Position numbers and translations under genes: made by a program. Below are positions 10,007-19,767 of a stretch of 64,000 bases of DNA, one piece after another. Origin of the DNA: Sporocytophaga sp. (lineage in GTDB: Bacteria; Bacteroidota; Bacteroidia; Cytophagales; Cytophagaceae); contig NZ_JAGHZZ010000003.1 of NCBI RefSeq assembly GCF_017745095.1, positions 310,001 through 374,000 on the forward strand, given 5' to 3'. The notes beneath the pieces were generated by a model. The model did not search any database. It had not been told where the DNA came from and was given only the letters and a program-made list of their open reading frames with translations. The first letter of the stretch is position 1, and each line of letters opens with the position of its first letter.

Positions 10007-10749
10007 GCAGGGAATTTTTGTCTGAATGCATTTAAATGCTCTGCCTTTAATGTTATGGTTTTAACCTCCTCATGATCATGAAACTCTTCAATATATTCTC
10101 CAACAGGACCAATCACTGCGCTATCTCCTGAATATTCCAAATCTTTTCCGTCTGTCCCTATCCTGTTTACTCCTGCCACATAAGATATATTTTCGATTGC
10201 CCTTGCCCTTAAAAGAGTCTTCCATGCTACATTCCTGGCTGCTGGCCAGTTTGCAACATATATCAAAAGGTCATATTCATTTTCTTTATTCCTGCTAAAT
10301 ACAGGAAATCTAAGGTCATAGCAGACTAAAGGAAAAATTTTCCAGCCTTTTATTTCTTTGATGAGTTTTTTGGTCCCAGCTGTGTAAACGTTGTCTTCAC
10401 CAGCCATTCTGAAAAGATGCCTTTTGTCATATACATCATAACTGCCTTCTGGCTCCATCCAGATCAGGCGATTATAGAATTTATCTCCCTCCTTTATTAT
10501 AACACTTCCGGTAATGACAGCTTTCTTTTGCGCAGCCATCTGCTTCATCCATTTAAAAGTAGTCAGGTTCATTGGTTCAGCAAGTTCTGCCGCATCCATT
10601 GAAAAACCAGTGGTAAACATTTCCGGAAGGATAATAAGATCAGATTGATCTTTCATCTGCCAGAGCTTTTCTTCTATCATAGCAAGGTTAGCCCCACTGT
10701 TTTTCCAGAAAAGAGGTGTTTGAACAAGAGTTATCTTCAGATCCTGCAT
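9970..10749 (-). CDS. Nitrilase-superfamily omega-amidase (YafV-like)
   Basis: 259 aa; catalytic E (LPEMFTTGF), K (YDKRHLF), C (PLVCYDLRFP). Confidence 0.88.
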   Translation of the reverse strand: MQDLKITLVQTPLFWKNSGANLAMIEEKLWQMKDQSDLIILPEMFTTGFSMDAAELAEPMNLTTFKWMKQMAAQKKAVITGSVIIKEGDKFYNRLIWMEPEGSYDVYDKRHLFRMAGEDNVYTAGTKKLIKEIKGWKIFPLVCYDLRFPVFSRNKENEYDLLIYVANWPAARNVAWKTLLRARAIENISYVAGVNRIGTDGKDLEYSGDSAVIGPVGEYIEEFHDHEEVKTITLKAEHLNAFRQKFPAHLDADSFELEL

Positions 10750-11888
10750 AGCTTTTTAGCGGCTTTTTCAAGGGTTTCATCTTCTTTAGCAAAGCAAAAC
10801 CTTATTATGCTGTCATCTTTTTTGGTGTGATAGAAAACTGAAATCGGTATACAGGCAACACCAAATTCTCTTGTAAGTCTTGCCGCAAAATCTACATCTG
10901 ACTCTTCAGAAATATCTCCGAAGTTCATCAATTGAAAATATGTTCCTGATGATGGTATTCCTTTAAACCTGGAACCACTCATCAAATTCAGAAATAAATC
11001 TCTTTTTCTTTGGTAAAAATCAGGCAGGCCAAGATACTCTTCTTTTTTCTCCAGAAAATCAGCTATGGCATATTGCATGGGTGTAGGGACACTGAATGTG
11101 TTGTACTGATGTACCTTTCTGAATTCAGCCGAAAGATGCTCTGGTGCAATACAATATCCCATTCTCCATCCGGTAGTATGATAAGTTTTACCAAAAGAAC
11201 TGATCACGAAACTTCTTTCTTGCAATTCCGGATATTTCAGAAAACTATGATGTTCAGCTTTGTCAAATATTATATGCTCATATACTTCGTCGCTAAGTAA
11301 TATGATATCCGTATCTCTGGTAAGTTCCGTTAAAGCTTTAATGTCTTGTTTTGATATTATTGCTCCCGTAGGATTATGCGGGGAGTTTATTATAATCAGA
11401 GAGGTTTTCCCAGTGATCTTTTTCCTTACGAGCTCCCAGTCTATTTTGTAATCAGGATATTGTAATTCAACAAATACAGGTTTGCCGCCAGAAAGCTGAA
11501 TTGCAGGGATATAACAATCAAATGCTGGTTCGAAAATGATCACTTCATCTCCTGGCTTTACAATCGACGTAATAGCTGTATAACATGCCTCCGTTGCTCC
11601 GCAGGTGAGTGTGACTTCCTTATCCGGATTCACATTGGCTCCATACAACTCTTTAGACTTAAGAGCTATTTTTTCTCTTAAGGTGTGAATACCCATCATT
11701 GGAGCGTACTGGTTGAAGCCCTTTTTCATGTACAAGGTGACCAAATCGACCAATTCGTCTGAGCATTTAAAATCCGGAAAACCTTGAGCAAGATTAATAG
11801 CATTATAATCTCTTGACATCTGAGACATTATTGTAAAAATTGTCGTACCGATGTCGGGTAATTTGGATTCCGGACTTTTGGTGATCAT
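10737..11888 (-). CDS. PLP-dependent methionine/glutamine aminotransferase (YbdL-like)
   Basis: 383 aa fold-type I aminotransferase; NSPHNPTGA, SDEVYEHI, SSFGKTYHTTGWRMGY. Confidence 0.88.
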   Translation of the reverse strand: MITKSPESKLPDIGTTIFTIMSQMSRDYNAINLAQGFPDFKCSDELVDLVTLYMKKGFNQYAPMMGIHTLREKIALKSKELYGANVNPDKEVTLTCGATEACYTAITSIVKPGDEVIIFEPAFDCYIPAIQLSGGKPVFVELQYPDYKIDWELVRKKITGKTSLIIINSPHNPTGAIISKQDIKALTELTRDTDIILLSDEVYEHIIFDKAEHHSFLKYPELQERSFVISSFGKTYHTTGWRMGYCIAPEHLSAEFRKVHQYNTFSVPTPMQYAIADFLEKKEEYLGLPDFYQRKRDLFLNLMSGSRFKGIPSSGTYFQLMNFGDISEESDVDFAARLTREFGVACIPISVFYHTKKDDSIIRFCFAKEDETLEKAAKKLCRI

Positions 11889-11889
11889 G

Positions 11890-12438
11890 TTATTTTTTTA
11901 CTGGAAACTTCATTTTATAAGAAACATCTACAATACCCTTACTGATATTAGTAAGCTTATTTTTCATAAGTCTCTTTTTGATTGAAGAAAGATGATCTAC
12001 AAACAGAACACCTTCTATGTGATCATATTCGTGCTGGATTATCCTTGCTCTGATTCCCTCATAAGTTTCTTCATGCTTTACCCAGTTTTCATCAAAATAG
12101 CGAATAGTTAACTGAAATGGTCTGAAAACCTCCGACCTGACTCCTGGGATACTCAGACAACCTTCATCGTATGGCCAATCTTCACCTGTTTCTTCTAGAA
12201 TTTCAGGATTTATGAAGGCTTTTTTGAAATCATCTAATCCCTCTTCCATCGGACTTCCGTCAACTACAAATATTCTTTGATTAAGCCCAATTTGCGGACC
12301 AGCCAACCCAACTCCGTTAGCGTTATACATAGTCTCAAACATATCAGCAACTAATTGCTTCAAATCAGTTCCTTTTTCAAAATCAACAGCCCGCTTCTTC
12401 AGTACCGGGTCACCGTATGCTACTATAGGGTATATCAT
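11890..12438 (-). CDS. def: Peptide deformylase
   Basis: 182 aa; GVGLAGPQIG, EGCLSIPG, QHEYDHIEGVLFVD. Confidence 0.95.
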   Translation of the reverse strand: MIYPIVAYGDPVLKKRAVDFEKGTDLKQLVADMFETMYNANGVGLAGPQIGLNQRIFVVDGSPMEEGLDDFKKAFINPEILEETGEDWPYDEGCLSIPGVRSEVFRPFQLTIRYFDENWVKHEETYEGIRARIIQHEYDHIEGVLFVDHLSSIKKRLMKNKLTNISKGIVDVSYKMKFPVKK

Positions 12439-12568
12439 AAATTATTAATGCAAAAACAAATATAACCAAATCCATCATAGAATTCCCTGGGAAATTCTTT
12501 TTAGAAAACAACAATTTATAAATTTTAAAAATTCTCAATTGAAGTTGGTGGTATACTTTGCATAAAAC

Positions 12569-12601
12569 AAAGCAGGCAGTCGGGAGAAGACTGCCTGCTT
12601 T
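12569..12601. terminator. Orphan terminator-like hairpin in a divergent intergenic region
   Basis: 13-bp perfect stem AAAGCAGGCAGTC / GACTGCCTGCTTT, loop GGGAGAA; T-rich TGTTTTATG follows on the minus strand. Not at the 3' end of any called gene. Confidence 0.5.
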
Positions 12602-12842
12602 AGCTACTTTTTTACCTGGGGACCTTGCGATTAAAGTAAACTTGAATCTTCAAATTTTGTTTGAGAAAATAGCAAGATTCAACCTTCAAATTAAATAATA
12701 AATCTGAAGAAATTCAGAATAGTTCCCTTATTTTCCTTTTTTAATAGATATATAGTTTAAAAAAATCGACAGTCGACCTGAACAATCATAAGTTTTTTTT
12801 GCATTTTTGGAATTATAATAAAGCATATAGAGTTTATAGATA

Positions 12843-13274
12843 ATGCTATCCAAAAAGACAAGATACGCTATCAAGGCCCTCACCAAACTAGCAAAAGAGT
12901 TCCAGAAAGGACCGATTCTTATTAGTGACATTTCAAAAACTGAACGTATTCCTCAGAAATTCCTAGAGGCTATACTTCTAGAGCTCAAAAATGCGGGCAT
13001 TTTAAATAGCAAAAAAGGAAAAGGCGGTGGCTATTATTTAATAAAAAAACCTGAGGAGGTAGATCTTGCTAATATTATTCGTTTGTTTGACGGAGCCATT
13101 GCACTTCTTCCCTGTGTAAGTATTAAATATTATGAAAGATGTGATGAATGTGTGGATGAAACTTTATGTGGATTCAGAGACATTATCAGAGAAGTAAGAG
13201 ATAATACTTTAAAAATTTTAAAAGAGAGTACCTTACAAGACATCATCCAAAGAGAAGACAGTTTAAAAGTTTAA
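12843..13274 (+). CDS. Rrf2/IscR-family transcriptional regulator
   Basis: 143 aa; MLSKKTRYAIKALTKLA, winged HTH, GGGYYL, and a PCVSIKYYERCDECVDETLCGF cysteine cluster suggesting an Fe-S site. Confidence 0.9.
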   Translation: MLSKKTRYAIKALTKLAKEFQKGPILISDISKTERIPQKFLEAILLELKNAGILNSKKGKGGGYYLIKKPEEVDLANIIRLFDGAIALLPCVSIKYYERCDECVDETLCGFRDIIREVRDNTLKILKESTLQDIIQREDSLKV

Positions 13275-13294
13275 ATTTTCCTTATTTCTAAAAG

Positions 13295-13336
13295 AAAAAA
13301 GAGGCAGCCTGAAATTTCAGACTGCCTCTTTTTTTA
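13295..13336 (+). terminator. Rho-independent terminator of the Rrf2 gene
   Basis: AAAAAAGAGGCAGcCTGAAATTTCAGaCTGCCTCTTTTTTT. Confidence 0.85.
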
Positions 13337-13411
13337 TATCCACCTCAAGACTATTTCAAGCTCTATATTGAAGAAAAGCCCGATTAACAATATAATGGTT
13401 CTCCATTTTGT

Positions 13412-13708
13412 TTATGCATGTTTTAAACTATAAGGGTGATATAAGACCTCTTTCAAGTTTTTATGATTTACCAAAAACTCCTGAACAGAGAGGCAGGTTG
13501 CCCTTATCTTAATATGATTAGCTTTTACAAAATCGAGTACATAATTCAGGAGAATCTCTTTTCCAGATTCATCCATTTCAGTAGTCGGGGTAGTGGTGTA
13601 ATAAAAATCCCAGAATTTATGCCCCAGCATTCTATAGCTAGTTGAAAATTCCTTTCCATCGAAGGTGAGGACAAATTTATGCTGGATATGATCGTGAATT
13701 AATTCCAT
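13412..13708 (-). CDS. Small GNAT-like (YjdJ/PF14542-type) N-acetyltransferase, putative
   Basis: 98 aa; length and terminal LNYVLDFVKANHIKIRATCLSVQEFLVNHKNLKEVLY resemble small GNATs. Confidence 0.5.
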   Translation of the reverse strand: MELIHDHIQHKFVLTFDGKEFSTSYRMLGHKFWDFYYTTTPTTEMDESGKEILLNYVLDFVKANHIKIRATCLSVQEFLVNHKNLKEVLYHPYSLKHA

Positions 13709-13957
13709 AGAAGATTGATATTTTTAGTTCCGTTATGTAAGTTATAGGCTTAAGTTCCCTTCGTTTTCTCCCAAAACATTAAATAAATTTTGTTAGTTCG
13801 GCGTGACTCAAATCCTCATGTTGTGGTATTTTTCAACGGATTTTTCTGTCAGCTCAAACTCAAAAACCCTCATAAACAACACCATAAAAAGTTGGCATAT
13901 TTTTCTAATATCTGTTTGTCATTAATTTATTTATTACCCTTAAAACCTTTAATTATT

Positions 13958-14146
13958 ATGAAAAAGTTAACTGCCCTAGCTTTCGTTGTTGCATTCTCTG
14001 GTGTTGTATTTTTAAGCAAAGCTCAGAATAGCGGAAGCCTTAAAGGACAATCAGGTATTTTAACTGATACAACTAAGAAAGAACAAAAAGCTAAGCCTGT
14101 AGCGAGCAATCCTGAGGTAAGTGACACAACTAAGTCTAAAAAATAG
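13958..14146 (+). CDS. Small secreted protein, 62 aa
   Basis: MKKLTALAFVVAFSGVVFLSKAQNSG... signal peptide. Track ORF (13790) is over-extended; ATG at 13958 gives a canonical signal sequence. Confidence 0.6.
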   Translation: MKKLTALAFVVAFSGVVFLSKAQNSGSLKGQSGILTDTTKKEQKAKPVASNPEVSDTTKSKK

Positions 14147-14174
14147 TTTTTTAAGTCCCCCTTTAATTATGATT

Positions 14175-14208
14175 AAATAAAGTCATCCATGGATGGCTTT
14201 ATTTTTTT
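14175..14208 (+). terminator. Terminator after small secreted protein (copy 1 of duplicated 3' element)
   Basis: AAATAAAGTCATCCATGGATGGCTTTATTTTTTT. Confidence 0.75.
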
Positions 14209-14401
14209 CATTAAAATTAGTTTTTTTCCGAATGAATACTTTTCATGCATCTCCCCAAATTGTATTAAAACTCCACAGATTGTGGTTTTTTTCCACACAT
14301 TAAAATTCGATTAGAAATACAACAAACTGACTAATAGATTCTTATAATTATGGCACGCTTTTTCTAAAGTAGTACAACAAGGCCTTTAAAATAAATATCC
14401 A

Positions 14402-14560
14402 ATGCTGGCATCAAGTGTAGTTGCAGCCTTTTCGTTTGGAACTATGTTAAGAAGAATTCAAGTGAAAGAGAGCTATAAGAAACAGCAGATTATTTTAAAG
14501 TGCAATATTGAACCCAAAGAAGTTAAAGTCAGACCAGAAATGGTGAAGGCTCAAAGATAA
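14402..14560 (+). CDS. Small ORF, 52 aa (absent from ORF track)
   Basis: MLASSVVAAFSFGTMLRRIQVKESYKKQQIILKCNIEPKEVKVRPEMVKAQR*; stop directly abuts the second copy of the 3' element/terminator. Confidence 0.45.
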   Translation: MLASSVVAAFSFGTMLRRIQVKESYKKQQIILKCNIEPKEVKVRPEMVKAQR

Positions 14561-14588
14561 TTTTTTTAGTCCCCTTTAATTATGATTG

Positions 14589-14622
14589 AATAAGGCCATC
14601 CAAAGTGATGGCTTTATTTTTT
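14589..14622 (+). terminator. Terminator after 52-aa ORF (copy 2 of duplicated 3' element)
   Basis: AATAAGGCCATC-CAAAGT-GATGGCTTTATTTTTT. Confidence 0.75.
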
Positions 14623-14681
14623 ATCAGACACAAGAGAGGAAAAAATTAAGTAACTTTAAACTTGACCAATCTTCATCTACT

Positions 14682-17276
14682 ATGGATGCCAAAAAATTTA
14701 AATCATCCATTCGTACAAAAATTCTTTTAGGATTCGGGTCGGCAGTTATAGTCGCGTTAATTGCCGGAATCATCGTATTTCAGTCTTTTAAAGACCTTAC
14801 ATATTCTCTAAACTTCTTATCAAAGCCAGACACTAAGATCATAAAGCTTAATGATATCCTGGCCGACCTTTCCGGCATAGAAAACAATATTAGAGCTTAT
14901 TCTGTAACCAAAGACAGTACATATCTTGACCATTATTCCAACTATTGTAAAGAAGTTGAAAATGATCTGGACTCTCTTAAAAGCCTCAGTCAAGCTCTAA
15001 GTGTAGAAGAGGCAGATCTTAACAACATGACTTTTTTATGGGAAGAGAAAAAAAAGCATCATCAGAAACTAATAAAGCTTTTTGAAAAAAAACCAGAAGC
15101 AAGCATACCTGCCAGCCTTCTTCGTAAATTATATGCAAATCCTGACAGCCCGCAATATATAGTTACAAAGAAAATAGTTACCACTAAAATCATTCAGCAA
15201 GCAGCACCAAATGAAGAAGCGGCAGAAAAGGAGCTCGAAATAAAGGAAAATGAAGCAGGTAAAAAATCTTTGTTGAGTTCTGTAAAAAAAATTTTCCGAA
15301 GAAAAGTAAAAGAAGATACGCTCCCGGTAATCTCCCAAACCCCTACTGTATTCAGGGAAACCAATACTATTATTGATACTATTAAAAATGAAAAGGAGCC
15401 TAGGCTCCAAAAACAAGAGACAGTAGTACAAATAATTTCTCATCTCAAAAATGAAGATTTAAAATCTCAGCAATTACTTGCACAAAATGAATCAGAAATT
15501 ATTGAAAATGACAATTTACTCATTGAAAAAATTCGTGAAATCATTATAAACCTGAAAAACAAAGAACAGAAACGAACCGATACAAATATTACTAAAGCAA
15601 AAGGAGTAGTAAAAGAATCTCTGATAAAGATATTTTCATTGGGCATTATAGGTATTGTCTCCATTTTGATTTTCAGCTTAATGATTATGGGTGATGTTAA
15701 AAGAAGTAATTTTCATAAGAATCAACTTATGGATGCAAAGACACAGGCAGAAGACCTTGCCCGCACAAAAGAACTTTTCCTTGCAACCATGAGCCATGAA
15801 ATCAGAACACCTCTGAACTCTATCTTGGGTTTTACAGAACAGCTTTCTCAGACTAACTTACTTAACAGACAGAAATATTTTCTTCAGGCAATCAACAATT
15901 CCACCTCGCATCTCTTGCTGCTGGTAAATGATATACTTGATATTTCAAGAATAGAGTCAGGGAAGATAGAGTTTGAAAAAACTGTTTTCAATCTAAAAGA
16001 TATCATTGAAAATGTTTATGATTCTTTCTTTTTAAAAGCTGCAGAGAAAGAGCTCTTATTTTCCTTTAATGATGAAAATATTAATTACCCATTTCTCAAT
16101 GGCGATCCCTTAAGATTGAAACAGATAATTTACAATCTGGTAAGCAATGCTCTTAAATTCACAGAAGAAGGCAAGGTTCAGTTACATTGCTCAGCTTTGG
16201 CTCTGGAAAACAATATCTGCAGAGTAAGTATAGTTGTTACTGATACCGGTATAGGAATATCTCCTGACAAGATAAATTCCATCTTTGAATCGTTTAACCA
16301 GGGAGATTCAAGCATTACAAGGAAATTCGGAGGATCTGGCTTAGGACTCGCTATTTGCAAAAAACTAGTGGAAATGCAAGGAGGACAAATCAGTGTTAAA
16401 AGCGAACTGGGATCAGGGTCAGAATTTCATTTCTTTATTGATTATGAGATTTCCGCAGAGGAGTATATCCAAGTTACAAAGCCCAAGTTTACTGCTTTCA
16501 ACAGCTTTAAGGATCTGAAAATACTGATAGCCGAAGATGATGAGTTTAACCTATTGCTCTTTCATACCATTATTTCAAAATGGAATATGAAAGCCAAACT
16601 TGTGTCTAACGGAGAGGAAGCCTTCTCTGCTGCCCTGCTGGAACCATTTGACATTATCATTACAGATGTGCATATGCCTGGTATGAGCGGTTTTGATCTT
16701 GTAAAAAAATTAAAGAGTCATAAAGACCTGAAAAATATTCCTGTTATTGCCACTACTGCCAATGTAGTAAAAGATGCACTCCAGAAAGCCCAAAGTAGTT
16801 TTGATGCAGTAGTTCTTAAACCTTTCAAGGAGGATGAGCTGGCTGAGGCAATTTATCAGTTTATTCCGCATTCAGAAAAAGAGAACCCAATATCTAAAGA
16901 AGAGGGATTAACAGACAATCAGGAAAACATTCTTGAAGATTTTATTAAGTTTTCTGATGGAGATATACAAGCTCTTTCTGTAATGATAGATACCTTCATT
17001 CAATCGGCCTCATCACAGATAGAAAATCTCGAAGGATATTCAAAAGATAAAGATTGGGGAAAAATAAAATTCGCTGCTCACAAAATGATTCCTGGCTTTG
17101 GCCACTTGAAAAATCAGGAACTTACAGAGCTACTCAAAGAACTTGAAAACTACCTTGAACTAAAAGAGCGTCCGGATGAAATTTTGGTAGAGGAAATGGT
17201 AAATAAAATTCATTACAAAGGGAAAAAACAAATAGATAATTTACTTAAAGAAAAGGCAAAATTGATCCAATCTTAA
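14682..17276 (+). CDS. Hybrid sensor histidine kinase (CHASE3-like sensor, HisKA, HATPase, REC, HPt)
   Basis: TM + MSHEIRTPLNSILGF, NALKFT, DTGIGI, GGSGLGLAI, REC DVHMPGMSG, HPt AAHKMIPGFGHL. Track start TTG 14586 lies inside a terminator; ATG 14682 (MDAKKFKSSIRTKILLGFG) preferred. Confidence 0.9.
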   Translation: MDAKKFKSSIRTKILLGFGSAVIVALIAGIIVFQSFKDLTYSLNFLSKPDTKIIKLNDILADLSGIENNIRAYSVTKDSTYLDHYSNYCKEVENDLDSLKSLSQALSVEEADLNNMTFLWEEKKKHHQKLIKLFEKKPEASIPASLLRKLYANPDSPQYIVTKKIVTTKIIQQAAPNEEAAEKELEIKENEAGKKSLLSSVKKIFRRKVKEDTLPVISQTPTVFRETNTIIDTIKNEKEPRLQKQETVVQIISHLKNEDLKSQQLLAQNESEIIENDNLLIEKIREIIINLKNKEQKRTDTNITKAKGVVKESLIKIFSLGIIGIVSILIFSLMIMGDVKRSNFHKNQLMDAKTQAEDLARTKELFLATMSHEIRTPLNSILGFTEQLSQTNLLNRQKYFLQAINNSTSHLLLLVNDILDISRIESGKIEFEKTVFNLKDIIENVYDSFFLKAAEKELLFSFNDENINYPFLNGDPLRLKQIIYNLVSNALKFTEEGKVQLHCSALALENNICRVSIVVTDTGIGISPDKINSIFESFNQGDSSITRKFGGSGLGLAICKKLVEMQGGQISVKSELGSGSEFHFFIDYEISAEEYIQVTKPKFTAFNSFKDLKILIAEDDEFNLLLFHTIISKWNMKAKLVSNGEEAFSAALLEPFDIIITDVHMPGMSGFDLVKKLKSHKDLKNIPVIATTANVVKDALQKAQSSFDAVVLKPFKEDELAEAIYQFIPHSEKENPISKEEGLTDNQENILEDFIKFSDGDIQALSVMIDTFIQSASSQIENLEGYSKDKDWGKIKFAAHKMIPGFGHLKNQELTELLKELENYLELKERPDEILVEEMVNKIHYKGKKQIDNLLKEKAKLIQS

Positions 17277-18625
17277 ATCTCTATATTAAAAAGTTTAAGT
17301 TTATTATAGAGTGTCTTTCTGTCTATATTTAATATTCTGGCAGCGCTCGATTTATTATATTTAACTTTTTCCAGGACGCTGAGAATGTACTCCCTTTCCT
17401 GTTTTAGACTTGCAGCCTTCAGATCATATCCTCCAAAGGTATGTTCAGAGGAAATCCCCGATGCAACTCTCAATTCATAAGGAATAATTTCAGGAGACAC
17501 TTCAGATAGACCAGCAGAATCCGTCATCAAAACGGTTTTCTTTACGACATTTTTTAACTCTCTTAAATTTCCCGGCCATGAATATTTTACCATTATATCC
17601 ATTGCTTCCTTTGAAAAACCTTCAACAGATTTTCCCAATTCTTTATTAGCATCCTTCATAAATTTGAGTATGAATCCTTCTATATCTTCCTTACGTTCTC
17701 TAAGAGAAGGTACTAAAACTGAGAATTCATTTAATCTATGATATAAGTCCTCACGGAATAAACCTTTGGCTACCGAATCTTTAAGGTTGTCGTTGGTTGC
17801 TGCTATAATTCGAACATCTATATCCTGGCTCTTTCCTGCCCCTACTCTTCTTATCTGTCTTTCTTGAATTACACGAAGCAACATAACCTGAACTTCAGTG
17901 GACAAATTGCCAATTTCATCAAGAAAAATGGATCCGCCATCTGCCAACTCAAAATGGCCCGTTTTATCAAAACCGGCACCAGTAAATGCCCCTTTGACAT
18001 GACCAAACAATTCACTTGGACCCAGTTCCGCAGACAATACTCCACAATCAATTGCTACAAAAGGTTTTTTACTTCGTTTACTCCTTGCATGAATTAACCT
18101 AGCAGCAAATTCTTTTCCTGTCCCGCTTTCTCCATTAATAAGCACTGAAAGATTGGTAGGAGCGACAAGTTCTATTGCTTTTAATGTTTCAAGAGATGAC
18201 TTACTTTTCCCATAATGGTAAAATGATGTATCCCCTATCGTTGATGTTTCTTTGACAGCTTTATCTTCAGACTTTAAAGCTGATTGAATGGCTACAATCA
18301 ATTCATCTGTATTAACAGGTTTTGTAATATACTCATAAGCGCCAGACTTTATTGCTTTTACAGCAGTTCTGACATCTACAAAACTTGTCATTAAAATTAA
18401 AGGGAGGTCTGGTGTCAGATTTTTTATCTCCTTAAGGAGCTCAAGACCATTGATATCGGGCAATCTTAGATCTACCAGACAAAGGGAAAAAAGTGTTTTT
18501 TTTATAGTTCTAAGGGCATCAGAAGAAGTGCCCACAGAAGTAACTAAGAAATTATTCTTGGTAAGAAATGTTTCCAGCATTATGCGGAACACAGGATCGT
18601 CATCTATAACCAGTATGTGTTTCAA
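17273..18625 (-). CDS. NtrC-family sigma-54-dependent response regulator
   Basis: 450 aa; REC, AAA+ (GESGTGKE, GAFTGA), Fis HTH (NKSSAARILNIDRKTLYNKLK). Confidence 0.93.
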   Translation of the reverse strand: MKHILVIDDDPVFRIMLETFLTKNNFLVTSVGTSSDALRTIKKTLFSLCLVDLRLPDINGLELLKEIKNLTPDLPLILMTSFVDVRTAVKAIKSGAYEYITKPVNTDELIVAIQSALKSEDKAVKETSTIGDTSFYHYGKSKSSLETLKAIELVAPTNLSVLINGESGTGKEFAARLIHARSKRSKKPFVAIDCGVLSAELGPSELFGHVKGAFTGAGFDKTGHFELADGGSIFLDEIGNLSTEVQVMLLRVIQERQIRRVGAGKSQDIDVRIIAATNDNLKDSVAKGLFREDLYHRLNEFSVLVPSLRERKEDIEGFILKFMKDANKELGKSVEGFSKEAMDIMVKYSWPGNLRELKNVVKKTVLMTDSAGLSEVSPEIIPYELRVASGISSEHTFGGYDLKAASLKQEREYILSVLEKVKYNKSSAARILNIDRKTLYNKLKLFNIEI

Positions 18626-18879
18626 ACCAATTATTAGTCTTTAATGATCTTTAAATTTAAAAAAAAATATCAAATTAGGAAAAGGTTAAGACACTATAAG
18701 CATAGCACTTTAAATCGAAATCACTTAACCTCCTGATATAAGATACGATAAGGCTTTTTACATATTGTATTTTGTCAATAATCTTTTAGGAATTGGCCGG
18801 ATTTTTAACAAAAATTTTAACAATCAAATCCCTGAGGGTACATTTAAAGTATCTATCTGCTTTTTTATAAAATACTTCT

Positions 18880-19650
18880 ATGAGAACACAATTACTTCTG
18901 TTTGCATTGTTTTTTACTTCGCTAAATCTTTCTGCCCAACAAATTGAAAATTCAAATTTTGAAATTTGGGTATTTGATGACAATTCTGGTAGAAAAAAAC
19001 CTAGTGGAAATTGGATGGCATCTACAAGTTGTTTCAACCCTGAAGAAGTCTGCTCCGGTTTCATTCTAAAAGATGATCAAGGGAAAACTGGAGCTGGAGC
19101 ACGAATTATTGGAAGAGGTCTACTCAAGTATAATGCGCCCTTTTCTGCAAAGCCATCCAAAATATCTTTTTGGTATAAGGGCAATGGTGGGAAAATTGAT
19201 GTAAATGTACTTTCATTAGAAACATATGAGGCCGTGAACCCAAGTGATATCATTGGACATGGCAGCTCCTTTTTAGTTGACGCAGGTTCATTTACTAACA
19301 TAGAACTTCCACTAACTTATGATAATCTAGAAGAAGCTAAATCGATACAAATAGAATTTGCAGGACAGAACAACAGCGATTTTTCTTTTGACGAACTTGA
19401 ACTTATTTATGAGGTGAATGCAATAACTGATATAAAGATCGCTGAAATTTTAGGAAGTAATATCGTAACCTCTTCACTGATTCTAAAGAATAATGTAGAT
19501 GAGCTTTCTGTCTATAATACTTTCGGAAAGCGTCTTCTTTCAGCTACCCAGGTCCGGGCTATTGATATAACGAATTTACCGGAAGGGCTCTATATCGTGG
19601 TTTTGAGAAAAGACAATTTTATAGGGACAATTAAAGTAATAAAAAATTGA
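18880..19650 (+). CDS. Secreted protein with T9SS type-A sorting domain
   Basis: 256 aa; signal peptide and C-terminal LSVYNTFGKRLLSATQVRAIDITNLPEGLYIVVLRKDNFIGTIKVIKN. Confidence 0.8.
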   Translation: MRTQLLLFALFFTSLNLSAQQIENSNFEIWVFDDNSGRKKPSGNWMASTSCFNPEEVCSGFILKDDQGKTGAGARIIGRGLLKYNAPFSAKPSKISFWYKGNGGKIDVNVLSLETYEAVNPSDIIGHGSSFLVDAGSFTNIELPLTYDNLEEAKSIQIEFAGQNNSDFSFDELELIYEVNAITDIKIAEILGSNIVTSSLILKNNVDELSVYNTFGKRLLSATQVRAIDITNLPEGLYIVVLRKDNFIGTIKVIKN

Positions 19651-19767
19651 TCTGCCCGGCAATAAGGTAAAACCACTTTTGATTCCAGAAATAGCAGGAC
19701 CCTATAATTAAAATAATGGAGTTGCAGGTCGAGCCTTGCAACTCCAAAATACCCGGAGACAGTTTTT

